Shown piece by piece: positions 17,601-29,600 of a stretch of DNA of 64,000 nucleotides. Position numbers and translations under genes: made by a program. The DNA is from Aptenodytes patagonicus (taxonomy: Eukaryota > Chordata > Aves > Sphenisciformes > Spheniscidae). The stretch spans positions 4,526,001 to 4,590,000 of the forward strand of contig NC_134951.1 of the NCBI RefSeq assembly GCF_965638725.1. Reading direction: 5' to 3'. Within the stretch, counting starts at the first letter, position 1, and every line of letters begins with the position of its first letter. The notes under the pieces are model-generated. The model had not been told where the DNA came from. It did not search any database and was given only the letters and a program-made list of their open reading frames with translations.

Positions 17601-20600
17601 CTTGCTTAGTTTAAAATTAAGTGGATCCGAACTCGTCAGTTGTGACCTTTAGGAACTCCTGCACAATAGGGAAAAGAAATCAGCCCTTATTCACCCTGAG
17701 CATTTGGAGAGGGCAGGCACCAGGCAGCACAGGAAATGCCATTGCTACTGCTGGACGTGCCAGAGGCTCCTTGCATAAACCAACTGTAAAGCCGGCACAA
17801 AGGCCAGGGCCTGAATGCCGTTGTCGTGGGTGGAAAGCACCGTCCCCACGGAGTCCCCGGCTTCTGCGCTGCCGCTTGGCTGCTCTGCTAGCACAGCCTC
17901 TTGCTGGCTGCTGTGGCCAGGACTAGCCTGGAGAAGGACAGGTGCTGGGAGCCAGCAGTGGAGAGACAGCAAGCTCACGCTTGTGGCAGCGGCTGAAGGC
18001 AGGCAGAGGCACAGTGCCCAGTTGCAATGCTGTTTCAGTTAGGGCCATCTGTCACGTGCTGATGTCAGTGGGATTTTTTCCATAAATGGCTGTGGTTTTG
18101 TAGCATGTCTGTTTTGTACGTTCTGGCCTTGTTTTTTTCTACCTTTGCGTGCTACTAATTGTCACAGCAAGTACACAATAACCCAACGGCATCCCCTGAG
18201 GGGCACTTGTGTTGTCTTGGCGAGCTCTTTGTTCTCACCAGCACAGAGGAGAATTTGCTGACAGCCTTGTCGGGGCAGGCTGTTCCTCCCATCCTTCTGA
18301 CTCTACAACATAAGCTGGCACTATACCATCAAGGAAAGCACTTACCAGGGCCACCTGGTATCGCAGCACCTTGTGGTCATTCTCTAGCATCTTAATTACA
18401 TCTTTCCTGGGAGGCTTTGGAAGCAGAGAAAAGCAGTTCTGAAGAGAGTCTTCAAGGACACCAAAACCATTATAGGGAGGAATTACCTGCATCCAGAGGA
18501 GATATCAAGCAAAACCAGCTGAAACTAAGAACAAGACAATGTTTACAAGACAGCTTATCAGAAACCGCCTGTTTGAAAAGAAATCTTCTGTCACCAGGTA
18601 GCAATAGCTGTGACATCCTGCCCAGTAGAGACACTACTAGCCTGGCCATGTGTTGGACCCCTTACTTATGGAAAATATTTAAGAGAATTAAGAAAATCTG
18701 AAATTCAGAAAGTCAGGTAATTTCTCTGAATAAAGAGACTGTGGCTATACTAATAACTAAACGTTCCTGTACACAGAAACTCAATGGTTACACTGTTAAC
18801 CTAATCCCCATCATGTTTGTGGTCTAGGCCAGCTAGCTCTCCAAACCGTTCCTAGGCTCAGTTTGGGAGGTAAAAAGGGCTGTGACTGTCCCCAGTAGAC
18901 AGTTTGGACTTGGCAACCCTGTTTTGGAGGGCGAGGGAGAGTTTAGTAGTATGAGTGCAGCCAGACTGTGCCAGTTGGCTTCCCGGCCAAAAACAAACCC
19001 TGACACTGTTTAATTTTCTAGTATAGACATAACCAGAGTTCTTTCTATCACTATTAGCAACTGCTTTGTCCTTTACAGTATTAGAAATCAACAGTTTCAG
19101 AGGACTTTCATTTTTATATCAATTATGACCATTCTTGCCTTGTCTTTTTCAAGTTAGTTGCTCTTTTCTTTAAGCTGAACTTTTTTACTATAGGTTCTTA
19201 CTAAGCTGAACCTATACTTTACTATAAAAGCTTATACCGACTGCTTCCTTCCCTCCCTTCCTTTGAGAAATTGTTTGCAGTACCTGTGGAACTTCCTCAA
19301 GTGGTTTCTTCTTTATTTCCACTGGCTGGAAGTCTGTGATGCCAAATTTGTCACGATAGAAGTTTCGTGTGAACTCATCACAATCATAGATGAAGAAGGT
19401 GCGTCCAAGGAGGGTGGTAGATTTGCCGACAGCAAAATCTTTAGCTGTGTACCACTCAAGTACCTCCTGATCAGAGATCTCTAGCACACAGCTTGGGAAG
19501 GTCTCTAGGGACAAGAGAGCAAAAGGAAAAATAAATCGATCAGGAGGTACTTGAGTTAACATTTCCTAGTGAAAAGGGATACAAAAGCAAGCTGTTTAAA
19601 TAGCTCCAGGGAGCTGTTGCTACTGCTGTCCTGCCACTGTTTCCCAAAAGATAAAGAATTTAGCGATCATTTAAAGAACTTTTCTTTGGCCAAAACCCGA
19701 TGACACTTGGAGCGTTCTCAGCAAAAATTCTGCAGACTCGGTGTACCTCTGACACAGCCACCACATATGTGTCTACCCACCAAGGCACTTTAGCACAGAC
19801 AGATGTGCTGGCCAATCTAAACTTACTTTTCTTGTCCACAAAGGTTTTGGGCAAGCGTTGACGTTTTATCAGTATTGGGAATGGGTCTCTACCATCATTT
19901 TGCTTGTAGACTTCCCGAACCTCCACTGTGTCATCTGCCAAGTAGTAATGGATGATGTAAGGCCGATTCTCACCAAAGATGCTGTCAGTGTCATCCCACA
20001 TGGCGTAGAAGCGAAGGACCTGGGGTGGAGAAAAAACAGGCAGAGAAGACAAACATGGATTACAATTACTAATGCTTTGTCCAAAGGAAGTGGGTTGAAA
20101 CGGGTTGGGTGATTGGAGGCATCTCAGCAATCTTCTCTGCCAGGTACAGAAGAACCAAGCCCTTATACTGTGGGTACTGGGATGAATTGGCTGCTGAGGC
20201 AGCAGTGGGAAGGGCAGCAGGGGCCTGGAGAGCTGGACAGGCCTGGCTTACCTTGACAGCAGCAAGTGAGAAAGAAAAGAAGAAATTTAGTTCAAGAAGC
20301 ATGAGGAAAAATGGGGGTGGGGGTGTGATTAAAAAGTAGCAGAAATAATTGCCCAGGAATGAGTAGGGAAGTAGTCCTAAGGGAAGTGATTTTTATAATG
20401 AAACTTAACACAGCAAGACAGAATCTTGTTTTGACTCTTAAACCTCTTAGAGGTTTCATGGCCAATTCTTTACTACCCTCATGCTGAGGAAGGCAGAGGG
20501 GAAGGCACTTGGCAGTCCCGAGGAGGCTACATTCACTGCAGACCCCATCTTATTTCTGCCTAGTGGAAATACCATCTTTTAATGCCACAGAAACCAAACT

Positions 20601-23600
20601 CTTCGCACTGCAATGCTCAAGAGTTCCCCAAGGTACAGCTCCTAAACAGGCAACCCAATAGCCATTGCAGGCAGAGTTGGCCCAGCGCAGACTTGAGTCA
20701 CTAAAGCTAAACTGGCAGTAAAATGGCAGGCGTGGCCCAGCTTGCATCCACACAGCAAAACTGTCTGCTCCCCTCAAAACAGGGTGACCATGTCCAAAAT
20801 GGCAACTGGATATGATCCTGGCCTGTGCTAATACCTAGCTGATGGCCAGGAACTGTTTGATTTATAGCTGGCCAGGGACAATATGCAGAACTCGGGTCAT
20901 GTCCTGTCTCTGTTTTATTTTCTGTTACAGATGTAGTCTATAGGGTTTCTTACATTGTTGCTAGATGAAAAGAAGAAGATCCAGAGGAGCAGGGAAGAGA
21001 GTGTTAGTCAACTGTGTGCACAGGGGGAATTCAGTCAGAGCAAGTGGCATTTGTGTTTGTCTGAAATTGTCCACTCTGGCACCTGGCATCACTGTTTTGG
21101 GGGAAGAGAGGAGTGGATGCAGCACACCCATTCATATTAGAACTGCATCTGGCCCTATCGGCTAACTTCCCGAGGCAGGTGGCTTATCTCACCCTAACAG
21201 AAAGCAAGAGAGAGATGGAGGATCTAGAGCATAGGCTCTGCAATCCAAAGAGAAGCTGTTCACAGGGCACAAAGCCCAGTAAAAAGATAAAAAAATTTGT
21301 TTTTTACTAAAGCCAAGAAAGGAGCAAAACTGGAGTCTGTTCAGTGGACTGAGATTTTTTAGAATGAGTAAGGTTGTAGACACTCACAAAACTCGGGATT
21401 CAATAACACATATAGTCTGTAATGTGGGTGATCACTACCAGCTCTCTCACCTGCTTGTCGTAAGTCAGAAACTGTTTGAATTGGTCGAAATCTGATGGTG
21501 TGACGTACTTGTGCATAGGCATCCGACGCAGTTCTGTGTAAGGATCAAAAACCATTTTCTCTGGAGGGTTCAGTTCAATTCCTTGGCTCTCCAGGAACAC
21601 CTGGAGATGGAACACCATCTAAGGTATTAATGCTGCCGTGAGTTCTGAAGGTAAGAGGTAACTAGAGATTACAGATGGGCTGAGATGAGTGTTGTCAGAA
21701 CACTGCAAGTTCATTCCTCACAGACCACCAGGTTCCAGGAGTATTAGTCCTACTGCATTAGCAAATACAATAGAAGATGACCAAGGTGTTTCTGTTTAAG
21801 CTGCTTCTTAGCTTTGCTTGCCCTTTAATTACTCAGGGCAGTCCTGTCCTCAACATCCCAATTCAGATTTTACTTGACCACAGTTTTCCTCGGCCTTAGG
21901 GCTTTAAATGGAGGATAACCGTCAGTCGGTCTCTTTTATGTAAATGAAAAAAATTAAATTAGTGCATAACCGCGGATGTAGTTAGTCAGAATTTGCAAAT
22001 CTAGGGCTCCTCAATGTGTCAGACAGTGGAAGTTAGTGTTACCCACACTAGGCCCACCAAGGCCCTTCGGGCCATGAGGATATGTGCCAGAGTGGCAGCT
22101 TCAGTCCATCTTTCAGGAGGAGTACTTTTGCCACAGAAAGAGAACAATCTGTTTGTTTATAAAGACATTTTTTGCTTGCCTTGGATGCATCAACAAACTC
22201 TAGGGTGTTACTTGTGTACTCACATCAGTCACCCAAAACAATTTCTGAAGTCAATGGACTTCTTCCCTTTTTGGCCTTGGGAAGTGGCCCATGAAAACAT
22301 TCAGCCCAGGAAGCACCTATGCAAACATCTCCAACAGGCACGTGCGATCACCCTGAAGACTCACAAAGCAGGTTCACACTTTCAGACTCACTATTTTCTG
22401 GTCTGGAGGATGCCAGTTAATGATAAATAGACTAGTGGCCTTGAGATGTAGACCCACGTAGCTCATTTCATGTTTTCCATCAACCAGCCAACATTTACAT
22501 GAGAACCAGCTCTTCATCTGATGCGAACTGACTTTAACAGTCATCCAGTTCCAGCAGAGCTGGACTCCCATGTTCTCAACAGCCACGTATATACCAATAT
22601 ATTATACATGCTTGGGAACATTCCTGGGCACTGAGGCCAACTGGCCAGGAACAGCCTGCGTCTAAACTCTCTCATCCTCCAGGACAGGTTGGCTGCACGT
22701 AACTCACCTACTGGGAATGGTCCCTGGAGCATTCTAACTCCTGGACTGCTCCTGGGATTTGCTTGGAAGAATAGTAGTTGACCAAGGCTGAGATTATACT
22801 GGGGACAATCTAACAGGATACCATTATACTGGTATTTGTTATTATTTGTTATTGGGTTGTTATTATTTCATTTACTGGTACAGAAATAGCCAGGAATAGA
22901 AAAGCAGGCAATGAGTAAGCTCTCTTAGAAAGGTCCGTTCATACCATGATTCTCAACCCACGGATCATGACTGCTTTTCTGGTTTGGCTGTAGATGGGTG
23001 CAGAGTTACTGACTGCACTCCTTTCTCCTACTCTTAACAGAAGAGTATTAAGTCAGAAAAGAGTTAGGATCAGTAATTTTCCTCTCACATATGCACAATG
23101 TATCATCTGGACTCTAAGCAGTCAAACTGTTGTACACACAGAAATGAACTTAGAATTGGTACTGTAAGGAGAGGTCCTGAGGACAAAGGATGGACTCCCA
23201 TCAGCCCTGGGGCAAAAATACTGAGCAATTAATATGCCCTCAGCAAATATCATACCTTGAACTCCCCGTTGATCTGAAGAAAGAAGTCTTCACAAAAAGC
23301 AAAATGAAAGATTGCAAGCAACCTCATTCTGAAAGCTACAGATGCAGACTACTGGACTGTAACAGGTCTGGCCACCCGTAATTCCCGGGATTCTCTGTGT
23401 CAGTGTTCTCGGTACAAGCAACACACCTGTGTGAATGGGTCACAGTCGACTATGCGGTACATCCTGCCATACATAGTGATGTTCATGCCCCGATTCAGAT
23501 CTTTCCAGTGGTAATGATCCCCACAGTCATTCTTGGGCACCCGGTGGCGTCTGATAAGTTTGCCTTGAAGAAGACCAGAGTTCTGCACAACAGGCTCTAT

Positions 23601-26600
23601 GACGGACATGCTGTCATCTTCCAAATAGTAATAGATAGCCACTTGGCGGATCCGGTAACGCTCTTCTGCGGAGAGAGGAACATCTTCCTGGAAATAGGCA
23701 TCAAACTTCAAAATCTGCCAAAGGGGCAATATCCCAAAGGGAGAAAGAGAGAAACAATTTGAACACCACGATTAGTCTATTAAGACAAATAATTTATTTG
23801 TAATGTGCTTTGGCAGTTCAAAGTTACTGGATTGTGATCTATAAAATCATCAAAGCCAACTGTAGCCTAATCTGTGACTGATGGCAGAGGCATCATGAGG
23901 GCTTTTATCAAGACCTGCCTTTTACAAATTTGTTACACTTGAGACAGGTGTAAAAAATACAGCCTTTTCCCTGCTCCTGCTTGATCACCCGCTGTTTCAC
24001 CTACTGCCAGGTGGTTGGTTACTGCCAGCAATCTAGTTTTCTGACATACATGACTTTCTTTACTATCGTCAGCTTTGCAGACCCCAATTTAGGGAAGCTA
24101 TCAGGAGATTTTAGTAAAGAGTTCAACCACATCTGTGGATTTTAAAATCTGCATGGGTCATCTGAAGTCACATCTATTCAGCACTGACAGCAAAAGCTAA
24201 TTTGTGCTGGAGAAACAAGGAGAGAAATCAGGGTGCAGAGAAAATGCACCCTGCCAAAAGCCAGGCAATCACAGTTCTGTGCTTGGCAGAAGTATGAGGA
24301 ATATCCCCTCCAAGATCATTCATTGCCCCTAAGAGGATGTAGGTGGCCAGTCAGGCCTTGCATACCCAGCCTACATCAACCCAGAGGCCTAGGTAATTAA
24401 GTGATGATAAAGCCAGCAAGTTGCCACCAGCCAGCAAAAGTGCTTCAAAAGGGACCGTGACTTCCCCCAGCAGCACTGGGGCCTCTGCCGCTACTCTGGC
24501 TTGAATGGAGGGGCAGAGAAGTATCTGACAGCTTAAATGGCAACATCTACATTACTCTGAAGGAATAGCCTCAGCAATTAACACAGCACATCTGTCCCCC
24601 AGCCTGTCTCACGGATGGGCTGAGGGTTGGCTGCAGACTGCCTTTCCAGGCCTGCCTGGCAGCGTGCAAACCCCTGCACGTGCTCAGGTCTGCCGAGCCT
24701 TGCACCCTCTGCAGCAACTGCTCTGTCCGTGGCTGCGGCTGCGCTCGCCAGCTTGCAGTCCGCGCCACTGGCGCATTTAAAATCAGGGGTCAGCTCAGGA
24801 CTGCTCCAAGCAGACACATAGCCACCTCCTAGTCTGATACACCAAGATATAACGCAGGAAGTACTAATGGAGCAGTACAGGCTGTAACACGCTGTGGTGA
24901 CAAACACAAGCATAAATAGATCACAGTTAAACAGTCTAACAGGGTCCCCGTTGCAGACTGTCTTTTACAGTTTAAGCTCAGTTACAATCTCAATATAGCT
25001 TTGGAAACACAGAAGGCCAGGCTGTGGTTTACAGGGCATTGGTTATAAACTGAAGCTTTTCAGAGTTAATCAAACTTCTTTTCCAACGCCTGCTGGAAAT
25101 GCTCTAGCGTAACTTGTGTCTTACATCGTTTACGTATTATAATCCTCCTCCCGAGTAAAGAAAGCCTCTTTCAGTCTGAGGTTCAGCTGTCTCTGACTAA
25201 GGGCTATGGCATCTGAAAACTGCTGTACACTGTCCCGTGAACCCTAGAGCTGACTGTTTATGTCTCCAAACTTGGCCAGCGATATTCCTGGAATAAGCTT
25301 CTTTATACCTTTTTGTCAAAAGCCACGTGTGCTGGAATGAAGCCTGAAGGTGGGGCCTGCTTGGCTTGCCTATAGGTCAGCATGGGTCTCTTGGATAATT
25401 CGTCTAATTCAGCTTGAGAAAGCTGATTCACATATAGTCGTTCCCCGCCGATCCCCGCTGTTGGCAGCCGAGAAAAGGCAAATCCATTTTTGTAGCCCAG
25501 TGTCTGGGACCGATGAAAAGATGTTTTCTGTGGAAGGAAATCCAGCTGTTAAAATATCTACTTAGTAGATATGGCTACTGAAAGCACAGAAAAACAGTAA
25601 AAGCATGTAATATCCAGAATGCCCCCCCAGCATTTTATTACAACCTACTGCAGCAGTTATTTACAATCAGATTTTACACTTAGATCAAGAAGGCTGAAAA
25701 AACAGTAAGTGGCTGGAGGAACAAAGCATCAGAGCGAACTGAAATCCTAGCACTGGCACAGACTCCCCAAGAGCTTAAATCACTTAATTTCCCTATTGCC
25801 ACCATTCTCAGTGCCTAGAATGGGGTGACAGCACTTCATCTGCCCTAGTATTTCTTTCACAAACTCTCTGTTCCCTACTCCGTGTTACGGCAGTACAGAG
25901 CACCATGGGACCTCACTCTGTTACTGCTTTACGGTGCTCCCTTGACTATCACACCTTGTGTACCCTCTGTGTTTTCCATCGCTATTTATTTTGTTAACCC
26001 TCCTCTGCGGATGATATTCACAGGATTTTCTTCACTGGGCTAAATCAAGGTGTGTCATGCTCACAGAACTGCAATTACGAAACGTACCAAAGCACATTAG
26101 CTGTTTCACCACCTCTCTCCACAGTCCATGCAAGGGTCACACATTAAATAACCGCAACCACAGTGTAAGGCCTTATAGCAGATTAGTGAGAAGCCTGGTA
26201 AGACGAGGAGAATTCTATCTTTGTGAGCACTGTATAATGTTGGCTATAGGATTCACCTGTTATTTTTTGCTTTGCTGGTTTAAACTTGGTTTTGAGCTTC
26301 TTCAATCCTTTCACCTGTCTTTGCTATCTGCCTCACGCCAGCTACTGAGCCATTTTTCAAGCTAAATAATTATCCAGATGGCACAGGAAGGTCCCTGCTT
26401 TGCTTAAGGACACACAACAAGAAAATGTCAGAGCTGTGAATCGGACCTGATCTCTGTCAGCCCATTCCTGTTCTTCACTACTGAAGATCAGGATCAGACT
26501 TGAGTGACACCAAGCTACTCGACTCATCGTACAGTCCACCACGCCTGGTACCTCACCTGCAATCTGGGAAGCATTTGAAATAACACGTGCCTGGCCAGTC

Positions 26601-29600
26601 CCACTGGGCTTTCAACACTTAATGCTCCAGAGAAAGCAGGAGAAATTGTGAGTCCCTGATAATAAAATCCCTGACTTTACTTTGACTTCTGCCAAGTAAA
26701 ACAGAGTTGTATGCATTTCTGGCACTGAAGGAACAAGCTTCAGCTCCTTTTCCAGACCCAGACTTACAATCAGTCCAACCTCAGGCATGTGAACCATTTC
26801 TTCTCCACCCCCTCCCTCACCCCTCATGGTTAAGCCTCTAATCTTATTTATACCTTCAAGGCCCCGCTTGAATTTCACATAATTGCCTGTTTTCTCTTTA
26901 AACTGGTACTTACGAATCTTGCAATGCTGTGGACACAGCAGTTAGGAAAACAGGTTCAGGTGAAAACAAAAGAGCTTACTGAAGACATGTTAACAGAATG
27001 TCTTATAAACATTAGCCCTGCCACAGAACTGCCATTTCCTTCTGTCAAATAAATACCAAGGGAAAGCTGCGGGAAAAATATTCAAGGAAAACCAGGATGT
27101 TTGTCTTTAAATTGGGCAATATCAGTGTTTGTCAGAAGTGCGCAGGTTTTTAAGGGCCCACAGTTGCCTAAACAAAACACCTCATAAATTCATACGACTC
27201 CCAAAGTCGATAGGCTCTCCCAAGTGAGCATGGATGCCAGATAACATCTCACAGTATCAGGTGACTAATGTAAATTTAAAAGGGGAAACCCAGAATGTAG
27301 ACTGCTAATCTCAGTTGCTGCCAGTCCATTTCAGAGGAAATTCCACTGAATTAAGTCCTTCTTTTTGCCAAGTCTATAACGCTTCATACAAACGCCGTTC
27401 CCCCTCCGTGTCTCTGTTCCTCTGTCACATGAGCACTAAGCAATAACAATACTATCTTATTTGAACACAGAGGTTTTCTTCAGCACGTCTCAGCATTCAC
27501 TTGGGAAACAAGTATCGCGATGCCCATTTTATAGATCGGAAAATTGAGGCAAAGTGAGTTGATAGCACCAACTAGGGCTCATCCTGAGGAACACTGCAAA
27601 GCCATTTCTGGAGTCCAGATCTCCTTAAATCATTACCAATACTTCAAGTTACTCCAAAATAACGATCTGCTCTGCTAAGTCCCGTGGGCATTTCTTACAT
27701 ACACACAGCACTGTTGAAGTCAGTAGAAGCATTCACGTGACTAAAGCAGGCAGGATTTTACTGATAGAGGAAATAATATTTTGCTAGGGGTAGAAATTTT
27801 CATTGCAGATTTCTAAGACATTATAAATTATATTGAGGAAAGAATATTATTAAGCTGAGAATAATTCTGAGATAACCTTCATTACTGCACGATTAAGAGT
27901 ATTCGTTATGAGTAAATTACTCCACTTACTGTTGAAGAACTCAGTCGTCACTGACTTAGAAAATAGTTTGACTGTTCATGCTGGAAGGCACCACTAAGAC
28001 TGGTACAGTGACAATTTATCCTTGGGTAATCCTAATCCACACACAAGCAGAATAAAGAAAAGAGAGGGTCCTATTTCGGAAAACAGAGAAAACTGGGTTC
28101 CCACAAAAGCATCCAGAATGATCTGGACTGGGTTTACCAAAGCCCATCATGACACAGTCCTTGTCAAGAGCACATCATGTCAAGAGCACATCTGTCAAAC
28201 AGGTATTAGTGACAATACCACCACTGGTCTAAGAAACATAGGACAATATCTTCCTAAGGGAGCACTAGATCCCTTCAGTGTCATTAAGATCCCTTAGAGG
28301 TTCCTCCCCACTCCATCTGAGGAGCAATCAAGAGTTATAGAAATTTCTATCACAAGAATACCTAGGAAATACTGTAGTGTCCTCTGGAAATATCAGGAGC
28401 ATTGCGGTGGCAGGAGATGGAAGGGAAGCTTTCCTCCTTTGGGAGAATTAGCATATCCATTGGAACATTAAATAAGCATGAGGTCTGTGTCCTGGGAAGT
28501 AGAGAGGTTCTGGGAGTGATATGGGAAGAGCAGAGTGGGCTGACCTGCAGCGGGGCTCACCATCACTTGAGAAGACTTGCCAAAGGGTAGACTGGATTGG
28601 TAAGAGGTTCTCTCTTCTGTAGAGCACAATCTAGGGGATGTATCAGGAAGACATGGAAGTGCTTGTTCTGGAGGTGCCAGTTTTCAATGGGAATATCAAG
28701 GACAAGGAGTACTGTTCCAAGGTAAGTCTCTTTTTTTTTCTTCAGTACAGCATGTCCCATGACAAATGTTCACATGCAAGTACATGAGGTTCCTTATCCT
28801 GGAATACCAGAGCATACTGGGGCTTTGTCCTCCTGATGCTGAGGCAACTTGGATGTATTGGGAGGGAACAGGGGGAAGAAGGGGCCTCACTCAGAATACG
28901 AAGCCTTATGGAAATGGAGGAGCCTGTTCTTAAGGATATTAAGCTCCAGGGAAATGTAAGGCATGCCTTGGTCCGTCTGTACCCTACAAAAGTCTGGGAG
29001 CATTGCTTCTGAGGGAAGCAGTCAGGGTATTGGTTTCTCAAACTGACATTAGTGGCACTGAGTTGAAGTTGAGCAATGGTGTCAAGACTCAAGATATTAG
29101 TTCCCCAGGGAGAAAGAAGGGCAGAGCTGTCAGCTGCTCTGAAACAGTACTGGAAAGAACTCAGGGAGTATCAGTTCTCATCTGTGGCACTGCTTCCTCA
29201 AGAGGATATTGGAAGGATTTAGTGTTATCAGATCCTCAACGTGTGGGCCATTTGGAATGGGGAAAAGGAGAGGCTGCTTCCTCATTTAGGTATCAATTTA
29301 AATGCAGAGGATGAGGATCATAGAATCATAGAATAGTTTGGGTTGGAAGGGACCTCTAAAGGTCATCTAGTCCAACCCCCCTGCCGTGGGCAGGGACATC
29401 TGCAACTAGAGCAGGTTGCTCAGAGCCCCGTCCAACCTGACCTGGAATCTTTCCAGGGATGGGGCATCCACCACCTCTCTGGGCAACCTGTGCCAGTGCT
29501 TCACCACCCTCAGCACAAAAAATTTCTTCCTTATATCTAGTCTAAATCTACCCACTTTTAGTTTAAAGCCATTCCCCCTTGTCCTGTCGCAACAGGCCCT